Assembly (NCBI GenBank): GCA_029541985.1
Contig: CP095414.1
Coordinates: 2,763,001-2,827,000 of the forward strand
Length of the DNA: 64,000 nucleotides
Reading direction: 5' to 3'
Source: Bacteroidales bacterium F22
GTDB lineage: Bacteria > Bacteroidota > Bacteroidia > Bacteroidales > Bacteroidaceae
Shown: piece by piece, positions 10,022-20,152 of the stretch
Layout: each line of letters begins with the position of its first letter
How positions within the stretch are numbered: the first letter of the stretch is position 1
The notes under the pieces: model-generated
The model's input: only the letters and a program-made list of their open reading frames with translations
The model's database searches: none
Told to the model about the DNA's origin: nothing
Position numbers and translations under genes: made by a program

Positions 10022-10687
10022 CTATAACCAATTTATCGGTTCTTTATCATGCTTTATCAGATATTCATTGGTTAAACTGAAATGATGGTTCCCGAAATAC
10101 CCTCTGTAAGCAGAGAGTGGGGATGGATGTGCTGATGTAAGTATTAAGTGTCTACTTGCGTCTATCTTCTTTGCTCGTTTGATAGCCGAATTGCCCCATA
10201 GTAGAAATACGATATGCTCTTTTTCATTAGCCAGATAATCAATGACTGCATCCGTAAATGTCTCCCATCCTTTCTTTTGATGAGATGCTGCTTGATGAGC
10301 TCTGACAGTCAAGGTAGCATTGAGCATCAGTACCCCTTGGTTTGCCCAATGAGATAGGTCTCCGTGCTGTGGAATGTCCCCACCGATATCACTCGTCAAT
10401 TCTTTATATATATTTACTAGTGAAGGAGGACACTTCACGCCCTTATTGACTGAGAAGCACAATCCCTGAGCTTGACCTGGATTATGATAGGGATCTTGTC
10501 CGATGAGAACCACTTTGGTGTGTGTCAGTGGACAGCGATTGAAAGCTTCAAAGATTTGCGATGCGGGTGGAAATACTGTTTGAGTATTGTATTCTTCTCT
10601 TACAAAAGTGCTCAACTTGGCAAAATAAGGTTTGTCAAATTCATTTTGTAGGGCTCTGTTCCATGAAGGTTCAATCTTGACGTTCAT
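10022..10687 (-). CDS. ung: uracil-DNA glycosylase (family 1)
   Basis: Removes uracil from DNA as the first step of base excision repair. The water-activating motif GQDPYHNPGQAQG (catalytic D65) and the C-terminal HPSPLSAYRG loop are intact, and LWGNSA lies between them. Length 221 residues is normal. A TAATTTTG -7-like box reads toward it at 10738-10745. It is transcribed ahead of cls. Confidence 0.97.
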   Translation of the reverse strand: MNVKIEPSWNRALQNEFDKPYFAKLSTFVREEYNTQTVFPPASQIFEAFNRCPLTHTKVVLIGQDPYHNPGQAQGLCFSVNKGVKCPPSLVNIYKELTSDIGGDIPQHGDLSHWANQGVLMLNATLTVRAHQAASHQKKGWETFTDAVIDYLANEKEHIVFLLWGNSAIKRAKKIDASRHLILTSAHPSPLSAYRGYFGNHHFSLTNEYLIKHDKEPINWL

Positions 10688-11063
10688 ACTATTTATCTAT
10701 ACTGATTTGGTTTATTATTGACTGTCTATATTACATACAAAATTAAGATAAATTATCGAGTAAGAAAGTGATGAGGTCTTTAATTTGATGGATGAGAATT
10801 ACTTTATCGGCTTGTTCCTTCACGGTCAATCATTGATTTTAGTCGTGAATAGAGTGATTGACTAGTTATTAGTAGTTCAATAATCCACTTTTATAGAATA
10901 TAGCGAATGGTATAACCTATTGATTATCAGTTGTGTGTATATTTATATCAATCACAGTTATCCACTTTGTATCTATGTTGTGTTTTTAGTATTCTATTTA
11001 TGCTCTATATTTGTTTCGATTAAAATGCATTGATGTCAATCTTAACTAGTAAACGGAAATTTT
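10688..11063. other. 376 bp intergenic region between ung and the susC gene
   Basis: AT-rich divergent control region with no ORF or RNA gene that I can support. It holds a TAATTTTG box facing ung (10738-10745, minus strand) and a TATATTTG box facing susC (11006-11013). The remaining ~250 bp is free for binding of the locus regulator, but no clear repeat or palindrome stands out. Confidence 0.6.
11006..11013 (+). promoter_or_regulatory. -7 box TATATTTG of the susC operon
   Basis: Exact TAnnTTTG match 50 bp before the susC ATG at 11064. A T-rich stretch at 10983-10986 is at roughly the right distance for a weak -33 element, as expected for an activator-dependent PUL promoter. Confidence 0.5.
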
Positions 11064-14012
11064 ATGAAAAACCTTTTTTTATGCCTAATATTGTGTCTAT
11101 CCACTTCGGTGTATGGACAGCAATTGAAAGTGACGGGAACGGTCATTGACGAAGTTCAAGAACCGCTGATTGGTGCAGTCATATCGACTGACGATCCCTC
11201 TAATGGAACGATTACAGATATTGATGGACATTTCTCCATGAATATTGCGCAGGGAACTACTCTATATATTTCCTATATAGGGTATCTAAAGAAGGCTGTC
11301 GTAGTCGATGGAGATACTCCACTACGTATAGCCCTAAGTAAGGATGCCAAATTGCTTGATGAAGTTGTAGTCATCGGCTATGGAGCTGTAAAACGGAAAG
11401 ATGTGACGACTTCTATTACTTCTGTAAATACCAAGGATATAGATACTCGTCCTATCGTCTCTGCTGGTCAAGCGCTTCAGGGCAAGGCAGCTGGCGTAAG
11501 TGTCACTCAGACAAATGGAGCGCCAGGAGCTGAATTGTCTATTCGTGTCCGTGGAACAACTTCCTTCAATGGAAATAATGACCCGCTTTATGTCGTAGAC
11601 GGAGTACCAGTTGATAATATCAAATTCCTTTCACCAAATGATATCGCAAGTCTCCAGGTACTCAAAGATGCTTCTGCAGCTGCAATCTATGGTTCGCGTG
11701 CTGCAAATGGTGTCGTATTGATTAGTACGAAAAGTGGAAATGATGGAGAATCAAAAGTGACATTTAGTGCCCAATATGGGGTGAGCGATGTAGCAAGTGA
11801 TTTTGATGCTTTGAATGTGAACCAGTATAAGGAATTGCAAGATGAAATCGGTATCGTGAATCTTCCTGAAGGACTTACAGATGTCACTGATTGGCAAGAT
11901 GTCGCTTTTCGTACGGGTATCTCTCAAAATTACCAAGTAGGTTTCTCCAATGGGGATGACAAACTAAACTATTATCTTTCTGCTGGTTATATCGATGAGA
12001 AAGGAGTGATAGAGACTACTTATTTCAAGAGATATAATTTCAATGGGAGATGGCATAATCAAGTGCGTGATTGGTTGACCTTAGATGCAAAAGTGACCTA
12101 TTCTGATTATACAGGAAATAGTGTCACAACCGGTGCAGGTGCTAATAGAGGAGGCATTGTCTTGTCGGTGATTAATACCCCTACGTATGCTCCTGTGATG
12201 GACCCTGCCAATCCGTATCAATACAATAAGAATTTTTATGGAGTGAATAATGTGAACAGTCCTGCTGAGAACTTAGGAGAAGGAATCAATAACAAAAACG
12301 ATGAGAATCGCTTGATTGCTTCTGCTTCATTGACCATCACTCCATTTAAGAATTTCTCTTTCAAAAGTAGTTTGTCTATGGATAGAAGAGAGGGACTCAA
12401 TACGAGTTTCGTGGATCCGATATCTACTGAAACGGGACGGGTCAATAAGGGCTTAGGCTCCGATAATCGTAGTAAAAACACGGTACTTACCTTTGATAAC
12501 GTAGCTAATTACGCATTGCAGTTTAATCATCATCATATCGATTTGATGGGAGGTTCATCATGGACTGATTCAGATTACAGCAATAGTTGGATCAATGCAT
12601 CGCATTATCGAAGCAGTGATATAGAGACCCTCAATGCAGCCAATGAAATCTCTTGGACTGGAACAGGTACAGGGGCTTCTCAATGGGGAATATTCTCTTT
12701 CTTTGGTCGAGCTCAGTACAATTTTGAGAGTAAGTATTTGGTAACCATGAATATGCGTGCTGATGGCTCTTCTAAGTTGAGTCCTGACCATAGATGGGGT
12801 TACTTCCCTTCAGCATCTGCTGCATGGCGTGTCTCTAGCGAATCGTTTCTTAAAGACCAAACTTGGCTTGATGACCTCAAATTGCGTATGGGTTGGGGAC
12901 AGACAGGTAACCAAAGTGGAATCAGCGATTATGCATATATGCAGATGTATGGTATCTCTCGTCAGGCATGGTTCGAAGAGGGTAAACAAGATGCTACACC
13001 AAGTATTTATCAGACAAACCTTCGTACTCCTGACTTGAAATGGGAAACCACTACACAATCCAATATAGGTCTCGATATGACTTTGTTGTCGAGCAGAGTG
13101 AATATCACCGTGGATTATTATGTCAAGCGAACCAAGGATATGCTGATGAATGTGACGCTTCCTACGGGAGCAGCTGCAGCCAATACCATCACTCGTAATG
13201 AGGGAGAGATGACGAACCGTGGATTTGAGTTGGCGGTTACTTCTCACAATCTTGTAGGGGCTTTTAATTGGGATTCTAATTTCAATATCTCGTTCAATAA
13301 GAACAAGTTGGTCAGTTTGGACTTGCAAAAAGTCTATTATGATGCCAAGACGAGTGATTACACAAGTTCTTTCGTAGTAAGAAATGAACCGGGTAGGTCT
13401 CTTGGTGGCTTCTATGGCTATGTCAGTGATGGCGTCGATCCAGAAACAGGTGAATTGATGTACCGTGACCTCAATGGAGATGATAAGATTACTTCTTCTG
13501 ATAGAACCTATATCGGAGACCCTAATCCTGATTTCTCTTATGGCTTTACCAATACCTTTTCTTGGAAGGGGATAGGTCTAAATATCTTTCTTCAAGGGGT
13601 ACAAGGCAATGACATCTTCAATGCTTCACGTATCGAAACGGAAGGAATGTATGATGGGAAGAATCAATCGACCAAGGTTCTTGATAGATGGAAAATTCCA
13701 GGACAAATCACCGACGTACCGAAGGCAAACTTTGACTTAAAAAATTCATCGTACTTTATCGAAGATGGTAGTTATCTCCGTCTGAAAGAAATTACATTGT
13801 CGTACAATGTGACGAGTCCATTACTTAAGAAATGGGGAATCAATAAGTTACAACCTTATTTCACCGCTAGTAATCTATATACCTGGACTTCTTATTCTGG
13901 AATCGACCCCGAAGTTAATCAATGGGGCAATAGCGGAGCTGTACAAGGGATCGACTGGAGTACGTATCCGCAATCTAAGACTTATCTCTTTGGTGTAAAC
14001 ATAGAATTTTAA
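11064..14012 (+). CDS. susC-like: SusC/RagA-family TonB-linked outer membrane transporter
   Basis: Outer-membrane 22-strand barrel that imports oligosaccharides with its SusD partner, powered by TonB. Signal peptide (MKNLFLCLILCLSTSVYGQQ), an N-terminal carboxypeptidase-regulatory-like repeat (about residues 22-97), the SusC signature 'LDEVVVIGYG', a plug domain with 'DPLYVVDGVP', and an aromatic-rich barrel ending in an F-terminal strand. Length 982 residues is typical. First gene of the locus; susD begins 1 bp after its stop. Context (GH30 plus GH3) points to a beta-glucan substrate. Confidence 0.96.
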   Translation: MKNLFLCLILCLSTSVYGQQLKVTGTVIDEVQEPLIGAVISTDDPSNGTITDIDGHFSMNIAQGTTLYISYIGYLKKAVVVDGDTPLRIALSKDAKLLDEVVVIGYGAVKRKDVTTSITSVNTKDIDTRPIVSAGQALQGKAAGVSVTQTNGAPGAELSIRVRGTTSFNGNNDPLYVVDGVPVDNIKFLSPNDIASLQVLKDASAAAIYGSRAANGVVLISTKSGNDGESKVTFSAQYGVSDVASDFDALNVNQYKELQDEIGIVNLPEGLTDVTDWQDVAFRTGISQNYQVGFSNGDDKLNYYLSAGYIDEKGVIETTYFKRYNFNGRWHNQVRDWLTLDAKVTYSDYTGNSVTTGAGANRGGIVLSVINTPTYAPVMDPANPYQYNKNFYGVNNVNSPAENLGEGINNKNDENRLIASASLTITPFKNFSFKSSLSMDRREGLNTSFVDPISTETGRVNKGLGSDNRSKNTVLTFDNVANYALQFNHHHIDLMGGSSWTDSDYSNSWINASHYRSSDIETLNAANEISWTGTGTGASQWGIFSFFGRAQYNFESKYLVTMNMRADGSSKLSPDHRWGYFPSASAAWRVSSESFLKDQTWLDDLKLRMGWGQTGNQSGISDYAYMQMYGISRQAWFEEGKQDATPSIYQTNLRTPDLKWETTTQSNIGLDMTLLSSRVNITVDYYVKRTKDMLMNVTLPTGAAAANTITRNEGEMTNRGFELAVTSHNLVGAFNWDSNFNISFNKNKLVSLDLQKVYYDAKTSDYTSSFVVRNEPGRSLGGFYGYVSDGVDPETGELMYRDLNGDDKITSSDRTYIGDPNPDFSYGFTNTFSWKGIGLNIFLQGVQGNDIFNASRIETEGMYDGKNQSTKVLDRWKIPGQITDVPKANFDLKNSSYFIEDGSYLRLKEITLSYNVTSPLLKKWGINKLQPYFTASNLYTWTSYSGIDPEVNQWGNSGAVQGIDWSTYPQSKTYLFGVNIEF

Positions 14013-14013
14013 A

Positions 14014-15540
14014 ATGAAAGACAAGATGAAAAATTATATTTTACTAGCTGTATCACTATTCGCTTTGGGAAGTTGTTCTCTCGATTATGATCCCGTATCG
14101 GATTATAGTGACGTGAGTGAAGGAGTACAAGAAGCAAGTGCAGATATCGTATTTAAAGATAAAGAAAGCATCGATAGTTACATGGTATCGATTCGTGATG
14201 CCTTCAAAAATAGTCAAGAACATTGGTACCTAGACCGTATTCTCGAAGGAGATGCGCATGCTGACAATGCATATGGTGGAACCACAGGTGCGGAAGTGAT
14301 TCCATTTGAGACGAATAGTTTAGATGGAGCCAATTCTGTTATTAGCCGTGATTGGGACAATTTCCTAGCCACCGTAGCGGTTGCTAATAAGTTGATTTGC
14401 CATATTGATGACGTGAGTGACCAAGTGCTGTCACCAGCGCTCAAAGGACAGTATGTTGCAGAAGCCAAGGTGCTACGTGCGATGACACTTTTTGATATGG
14501 TTCGACTCTGGGGCAACATACCAGTAATCACTACGGTAGCTGGTACCATTACTAGCGAAACCATAGAAGATGTCTATGGGAGTTATTTCCCTAGTCAATC
14601 GACTCCTAAAGAAGCGTATCAGCAAATTGAGGCTGACTTGTTAGCCGTACTAGACAACCAATATGCGCTGACAAATGACGTGGATGACAAGACCAAATTG
14701 ACCAAATCAGTGGCACGTATGTTACTCGCAAAAGTCTATGCTGAAGCGCCTCTGAGAGATTATGCTAAGGTCATCAAATATGTAGATGAATTGACTGCAG
14801 ACGGTTTCTCATTAGTGAGCCAGTACGGAGACCTCTTTGAGATGAATGATGCACAGACCGATGCTAAATATAGAAATACTTCAGAAAGTATCTACGAAGC
14901 GCACTTTACTACTGGCAATGGAAATTGGGTCACTTGGATGTTTGGACGTAACTTAATCAACTGGGATGAAAATTTCACTTGGGCCAAATGGGTCACCCCT
15001 TCTAGAGACCTGATTAATTTGTTTGCCAAGGAAGGTGATACACAACGATATACTCAATCAATCGTTTATTATAGTTGTTCGTGGAGTAACTATTATTCTT
15101 CTTCCAACTATCCTTTTATGTACAAAATCCGAAGTAGTGTCAATAGCATCATCAAATATAGATATGCTGATGCCCTTTTATTGAAAGCTGAAGCCCTGAT
15201 TATGGGGGAATCTCCTAACTTACCTGCTGCAGAAGCCATTATCAATCAGATTAGAAATAGAGCTGGATTATCAGACTTGCCTGCTTCGGCTACTGCTGAC
15301 CAAGCAGCTTTGCTCCAAGCTTATATGGATGAACGCCGTATGGAACTCTGTTTCGAAGGACAACGCTGGTTTGACCTGGTTCGTCTAGGTAAGATGACTG
15401 ACGTGATGAATAAAGTATATGCCAATGATAGTGGTCGCTTGCCCCAGAGACAGCCATTCAGAGAAATCAATGAGATCCTTCCTATCCCACAAATGGCTAT
15501 AGATTCTAATCCTAACCTAGTCCAAAACCCTGGATATTAA
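14014..15540 (+). CDS. susD-like: SusD/RagB-family surface glycan-binding lipoprotein
   Basis: Lid lipoprotein that captures glycan for the SusC transporter. Lipoprotein signal (SLFALGSC, lipid-anchored Cys near residue 21), helical TPR-like repeats, and the conserved C-terminal 'DERRMELCFEGQRWFDLVR' with the RagB tail ending 'NPNLVQNPGY'. It begins 1 bp after susC; an ATG at 14026 is an alternative start and would also give a lipoprotein signal. Length 508 residues is usual. Confidence 0.95.
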   Translation: MKDKMKNYILLAVSLFALGSCSLDYDPVSDYSDVSEGVQEASADIVFKDKESIDSYMVSIRDAFKNSQEHWYLDRILEGDAHADNAYGGTTGAEVIPFETNSLDGANSVISRDWDNFLATVAVANKLICHIDDVSDQVLSPALKGQYVAEAKVLRAMTLFDMVRLWGNIPVITTVAGTITSETIEDVYGSYFPSQSTPKEAYQQIEADLLAVLDNQYALTNDVDDKTKLTKSVARMLLAKVYAEAPLRDYAKVIKYVDELTADGFSLVSQYGDLFEMNDAQTDAKYRNTSESIYEAHFTTGNGNWVTWMFGRNLINWDENFTWAKWVTPSRDLINLFAKEGDTQRYTQSIVYYSCSWSNYYSSSNYPFMYKIRSSVNSIIKYRYADALLLKAEALIMGESPNLPAAEAIINQIRNRAGLSDLPASATADQAALLQAYMDERRMELCFEGQRWFDLVRLGKMTDVMNKVYANDSGRLPQRQPFREINEILPIPQMAIDSNPNLVQNPGY

Positions 15541-15550
15541 ACAAATAATC

Positions 15551-17041
15551 ATGAAAATAAGAAAAATATCAAATGCTTTGTTGACCTTTGTGTCACTGAT
15601 GACCGTCATATTGGTCTCTTGCTCTAATACTGTAGAAACCAAAGTAACTGACCCCATAACTACTGAAGAGGCTGATGTATCAGTCTTGGTCACGAATAGT
15701 TTGCGCAGTTATGATTTGACTCCAGATTCATGTTCGTTTGCCTCAGGAGATAATCTGTCTCCTCATACTGTATTTTTAGATGAGGCTCAATCTTTCCAAA
15801 CGATGGATGGTTTCGGAGCCGCCATCACAGGGAGTAGTTCATATAATCTGATGATGATGTCTGCAGCCAATAGGAAAGCCTTTTTAGAAGAGACGTTTTC
15901 TCCAACAAATGGTTATGGATTTAGTTATGTCCGTGTATCTATCGGTTGTTCTGACTTTTCTTTTAGTGAGTATACCTGTTGTGATACCCAAGGCATCGAG
16001 CATTTTGCTTTGACAGTGGAAGAAAATGAATATGTCATCCCTATCCTGAAGGAAATCCTAGCAATCAATCCTGACTTGAAGATTATGGCTACACCATGGA
16101 CTTGTCCTAAATGGATGAAGGTCAATAACCTAAATGATTTGGCGCCTTATGATTCTTGGACGGGAGGCGAACTAAACCCTATCTATTATGACGATTATGC
16201 TACTTACTTTGTCAAATGGATTGAAGCATTTCAGAACCAAGGAATCGCTATTTATTCGATTACTCCTCAAAATGAACCTTTGAATAGGGGCAACTCTGCA
16301 TCTTTATATATGGGATGGGAACAAGAAGCTGAGTTTATCAATGTGCTAGGTCCTAAGTTAGAAGCAGCTAACTTAGGGGTGAAAGTGCTTGCCTATGATC
16401 ATAATTATGATTATCAGAATATTGCTAGTCAACAAGATTATCCAGTCAATATATACCAGACGACAGCGGCTAAATATGTTGCTGGTGCAGCATTTCATAA
16501 TTATGCCGGAGATAAGCGTGAACTGCTCAAAGTTCATGATGCCTTTCCTGCTAAATCATTGGTCTTTAGCGAAGCTTCAATCGGTGAATGGAATTCGGGA
16601 CGCAATCTAGAGACCCGTCTGATTCCTGATATGTTGGACTTAGGATTGGGAACTGTAGCTAATTGGTGTACTGGAGTGATTGTATGGAATCTGATGCTTG
16701 ATAACGACCGTGGACCTAACAGAGAGGGTGGCTGTCAAACTTGTTATGGAGCTGTAGATATCAGCAATGCCAATTACAAGACGATTATCCGAAATTCTCA
16801 TTATTATGTGGTAGCTCATCTAGCATCTGTTGTCAAACCAGGTGCTGTCAGAATCGCTACTTCAGGCTATGCTCCTAAAGATATCACGATGCAAGCTTTT
16901 AAAAATGTAGATGGCTCGTATGCTATCGTGGCTTGCAATGCTTCTGATGAATCTCAAGAGATTACTTTTAGTGATGGAACTCATTATTTTATGTATAAAA
17001 TCCAGATGAAGAGTGTCGTGTCTTTAAGATGGAATAAATAA
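15551..17041 (+). CDS. GH30 glycoside hydrolase lipoprotein, likely endo-beta-1,6-glucanase
   Basis: Retaining (beta/alpha)8 hydrolase of family GH30. Lipoprotein signal (TVILVSCSN) suggests surface display. The family landmarks are 'GFGAAITGSS', 'MATPWTCPKWMK', the acid/base in 'TPQNEP' (E242) and the nucleophile in 'VFSEASIG' (E341), with a C-terminal beta-sandwich. GH30 covers glucosylceramidases and, in subfamily 3, endo-beta-1,6-glucanases; a SusCD-linked, surface-anchored copy next to GH3 favours the latter. From memory, the B. thetaiotaomicron beta-1,6-glucan locus has the same composition. Specificity is inferred. Confidence 0.88.
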   Translation: MKIRKISNALLTFVSLMTVILVSCSNTVETKVTDPITTEEADVSVLVTNSLRSYDLTPDSCSFASGDNLSPHTVFLDEAQSFQTMDGFGAAITGSSSYNLMMMSAANRKAFLEETFSPTNGYGFSYVRVSIGCSDFSFSEYTCCDTQGIEHFALTVEENEYVIPILKEILAINPDLKIMATPWTCPKWMKVNNLNDLAPYDSWTGGELNPIYYDDYATYFVKWIEAFQNQGIAIYSITPQNEPLNRGNSASLYMGWEQEAEFINVLGPKLEAANLGVKVLAYDHNYDYQNIASQQDYPVNIYQTTAAKYVAGAAFHNYAGDKRELLKVHDAFPAKSLVFSEASIGEWNSGRNLETRLIPDMLDLGLGTVANWCTGVIVWNLMLDNDRGPNREGGCQTCYGAVDISNANYKTIIRNSHYYVVAHLASVVKPGAVRIATSGYAPKDITMQAFKNVDGSYAIVACNASDESQEITFSDGTHYFMYKIQMKSVVSLRWNK

Positions 17042-17050
17042 AGAAATAAG

Positions 17051-18412
17051 ATGAAAAGAAAAAGATTAAATAGAATCGTCTTGCTCGGACTAGTGGCTCT
17101 AGGCATGACAACTGCTCAGTGTACTTCTGATGATGATGAATCGGTCGCAGCGCCTTCTTTCGAAATCACTGCTATACCGAATGTTGCTTACTTCGGTGAT
17201 AGTATTGATTTTGAAGTTCATGTGCCTCAGAGTGATATACCTCTTTCGACACTTAAGGTAAGTGCGCTGTATGGAGAAGAAGTGATGCAACAGACGGTCA
17301 TCAGAACCAAGGAGTCTGCTTGTGATTATACAGGGAAGATTTATTTCCCTTATTATGCAGCGATTCCTGATGGACAAGTCAGATTGCAGTTTGTTTTGCA
17401 AAATATCAAATTCGCTACTGCTGAACAAGTAGCAGAAGTTACGACTAAGCGTGCTGATTTTCCTTTTGTTACGCTGCACACTGATGCAGGCGATTATAAG
17501 ATGACGCGTAGCAGTGCATACACTTATCATTATCTTGGTACCTTTCCTAAGAAGATAAAAGGGTATATCCAGACACCATCAATAGAAGGTTCTGACCGTT
17601 TCTTAACTTTTGGTTTGGATAATCAAGGAGAAGTGACCGAAGGGGCTACTGAACCCTTACTCTTTTCAAATAGTGCAGCAGGGGAGTATGAATTGGTCTT
17701 CAATACAAAGGATTATCAGTTCTCTCCACAGATCTCTCTTCAGGCAAATGGTATTGACTTGACCGTCAAGAGTGACGAACATTATACCGTAGATTTATCA
17801 TTGACTGCGAACCAATCAGTGACAGTCAAAGGACTAGGGGACATCTCTGATTGGTGGGTTGATGCTGACTTCTTCACCCTTCTATCGGGGGACGAACTTC
17901 GTCTAGCTGCTATGAATGGAACTTATCGTTTATCTTTCGATGCTGTCGAGAAGACTATCTCTGCTCGTGTATTGCTTGATGGAGAATTGGCTTCTTTGCA
18001 GTCTGATGGTACTGGAGCCATTTGGATTATTGGTGAAGGAGTAGGTAAACCGAATTTTACTGACTACCAAGTGGGATGGAATACAGACAATGCACTTTGT
18101 TTGGCTCCTATTGCTAAAGGAATCTATCAAATCACCTTGGTCGCTGGTACACAAATCAAGACGGCTGATATTAACTTTAAGTTTTTCCATCAAGCGGGTT
18201 GGGGAGGTGAATTCTCAAGCCAAACGCTTACATCGAGTAGCGCGTTGATTTTTGTCGGTGATGGTACGAATGGTCGTGACTCAGGTAACTTAGGTATCAT
18301 TGATGGTCAGACTCTCGAAGAGAACCGTGCTTATCGATTTACCCTCGATGTGACTCATGGTATTGATGCAGGTGTCCTTACGGTAGCAGCATTGCCGACG
18401 GACGCTCAATAA
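17051..18412 (+). CDS. SusE/SusF-position surface glycan-binding lipoprotein
   Basis: Probable outer-membrane glycan-binding lipoprotein. Lipoprotein signal (GMTTAQCTSDD) is followed by beta-sandwich modules rich in Trp and Phe; stretches such as 'AWIIGEGVGKPNF'-like 'AIWIIGEGVGKPNF' and 'KFFHQAGWGGEFSS' resemble SusE/F-type starch-binding-like modules. There is no catalytic motif. It follows the GH30 gene by 9 bp and closes the first transcription unit of the locus. Sequence identity among such proteins is low, so the assignment leans on position and architecture. Confidence 0.78.
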   Translation: MKRKRLNRIVLLGLVALGMTTAQCTSDDDESVAAPSFEITAIPNVAYFGDSIDFEVHVPQSDIPLSTLKVSALYGEEVMQQTVIRTKESACDYTGKIYFPYYAAIPDGQVRLQFVLQNIKFATAEQVAEVTTKRADFPFVTLHTDAGDYKMTRSSAYTYHYLGTFPKKIKGYIQTPSIEGSDRFLTFGLDNQGEVTEGATEPLLFSNSAAGEYELVFNTKDYQFSPQISLQANGIDLTVKSDEHYTVDLSLTANQSVTVKGLGDISDWWVDADFFTLLSGDELRLAAMNGTYRLSFDAVEKTISARVLLDGELASLQSDGTGAIWIIGEGVGKPNFTDYQVGWNTDNALCLAPIAKGIYQITLVAGTQIKTADINFKFFHQAGWGGEFSSQTLTSSSALIFVGDGTNGRDSGNLGIIDGQTLEENRAYRFTLDVTHGIDAGVLTVAALPTDAQ

Positions 18413-18456
18413 AATCAATTTTCTTCTAAGAATAACATAAGTTCTAAACCTTTTAT

Positions 18457-18464
18457 TACTTTTG
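18457..18464 (+). promoter_or_regulatory. -7 box TACTTTTG upstream of the regulator gene
   Basis: TAnnTTTG match 36 bp before the ATG at 18500, in the 87 bp gap after the surface lipoprotein gene. It suggests that the regulator can be transcribed independently of susC-D. No convincing -33 box is visible. Confidence 0.45.
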
Positions 18465-18499
18465 TATATAAGGCAATACGAATTGAAAAATCACAACTG

Positions 18500-20110
18500 A
18501 TGCGAAGATTTATTCGATTATTTATCTTAGCTATATTAGTTTCTCTAGGACCGGTTCATGCAGAACCGGTTCGGTTAGACTCTATATTCACTGTGTTGGA
18601 CCAAGCAATCCAACACAGTGATCTTTACATGCGTCATCGACAAGCGGAATTAGATACATTGTCCGTTCGATTTAGTTCAGTATCTCCTGCTCATCTTACA
18701 AAACGTTATCATCTAGCTAGAGAACTAGAGACATCTTACCGATCTGTATCTTACGATTCCTGTCTTTATTATAATCAAGTGGCATTGGATATTGCCTTGC
18801 AGTTGCAGGATTCATCGCTTATCACGATGAGTAAAGTACACTATGCTGACTTGTTGTGTAAGAATACCAATTTCTTCGAAGGAATCGGCTTGATCAAACA
18901 AACCACTAGCCATCATCTCAGTGTGGCTGACCGAAAGAATTATTATAGGATCTGTAGAGATGCTTATAAGGGAATTGCTTACTATACTGACCTCAAAAAT
19001 CTCTCAGCAAAGTACTATACCCAATCTGACATGTATAGAGATTCGTTACGTTCAATCGCTACCTTGGGTTCCTTGGACGAATATAAGCTAAAAGAGACGG
19101 CGGGTTTGGATGTACATAATTATACCGAAGCTTTGAAGTACAATCAGAAGTTATTTGAGAGCAGTATTCCTGGCACATCTGATTATTCTATGGAGGCTTA
19201 TCTGAGAGCAATCATCTATCGAGGGCTCAATCGTAGAACGATGACAAAATATTGGTTAGCTATCTCTGCTGTCTCGGATGTCAGAAATGGAACCAAAGAT
19301 CATGCTTCTCTTTGGATGCTTGCACAGATGCTTAGTGAAGACGGTAAGACGGCTCAGGCTTATCGCTATATCAAGTTCTCTTGGGAGTTGACCAAGGAAT
19401 ATAACGGTAAACTCCGTGTCATTCAGATATCATCTATCTTATCGGCCATCATGCATGACCATAATGTAATCAAGGCAAGGTCAGAGCGCCGCATGTCCTA
19501 TGTACTGATTATCATCAGTGTCTTAGGGTTATTGCTGCTGGCAGCAATGATTTATATGTATCGACAGAAACAGCATCTAGCCGTTGCGCAGAAAGAGTTG
19601 CTGAAGCGCAACGATGAACTCGGTACGCTGAACATGAAATTGCTCAAGAGTAATAAGATGAGGATTCATTATATAGGTCAGTTCTTGGAGTTGTGTGCTT
19701 TTCATATTCATAAGATGACCCACTTCCGTAATCGTATCCTCACGAAATCAAAATATATACAACCAGCTGACTTGGTGAAGTATCTCAAGTCAACTGAGTT
19801 CAGTGAAAATGAATTGGACATCTTGTATAAGCAATTTGACCAAGCTTTCTTGAATCTCTATCCTACCTTTCTTTCACAGTTCAATGCCTTATTGGAAGAG
19901 CAATACCGCATCACGATTGACCAATCGATGACGTTGACTACTGAACAGAGAATATTTGCCCTAATAAGAATAGGCATATCAGAGAGCAAGAAGATTGCTG
20001 AGTTCTTAAATTATGCACCAAATACTATTTACAATTACAGAGCACGAATCAAGAAACAAGCGTTGAACAAAGCGGCTGATTTTGAGGCTTTAGTGATGGA
20101 AATCAAATAA
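18500..20110 (+). CDS. DUF6377-type membrane-anchored transcriptional regulator
   Basis: Likely sensor/regulator of the flanking locus. Signal sequence (residues 1-21), a periplasmic helical TPR-like region beginning 'LDSIFTVLDQAIQHSDLYMR', a membrane helix near residues 333-352 (VLIIISVLGLLLLAAMIYMY), a coiled coil, and a cytoplasmic C-terminal domain ending in a helix-turn-helix-like stretch 'ALIRIGISESKKIAEFLNYA' with 'NTIYNYRARIK'. This single-protein layout is seen in Bacteroidetes regulators that pair a periplasmic sensor directly with DNA binding. Placement between the lipoprotein and GH3 genes supports control of this locus. The ligand is unknown. Confidence 0.78.
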   Translation: MRRFIRLFILAILVSLGPVHAEPVRLDSIFTVLDQAIQHSDLYMRHRQAELDTLSVRFSSVSPAHLTKRYHLARELETSYRSVSYDSCLYYNQVALDIALQLQDSSLITMSKVHYADLLCKNTNFFEGIGLIKQTTSHHLSVADRKNYYRICRDAYKGIAYYTDLKNLSAKYYTQSDMYRDSLRSIATLGSLDEYKLKETAGLDVHNYTEALKYNQKLFESSIPGTSDYSMEAYLRAIIYRGLNRRTMTKYWLAISAVSDVRNGTKDHASLWMLAQMLSEDGKTAQAYRYIKFSWELTKEYNGKLRVIQISSILSAIMHDHNVIKARSERRMSYVLIIISVLGLLLLAAMIYMYRQKQHLAVAQKELLKRNDELGTLNMKLLKSNKMRIHYIGQFLELCAFHIHKMTHFRNRILTKSKYIQPADLVKYLKSTEFSENELDILYKQFDQAFLNLYPTFLSQFNALLEEQYRITIDQSMTLTTEQRIFALIRIGISESKKIAEFLNYAPNTIYNYRARIKKQALNKAADFEALVMEIK

Positions 20111-20152
20111 ACTATTTAACCCTGACACGCGTTGTCAATTAATTATTACAAT

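Noticed and set aside
12810-13328. 172-codon open frame antisense to susC
   Set aside because: Lies wholly inside the SusC barrel coding sequence, with no family resemblance and no start context; a shadow of codon bias.
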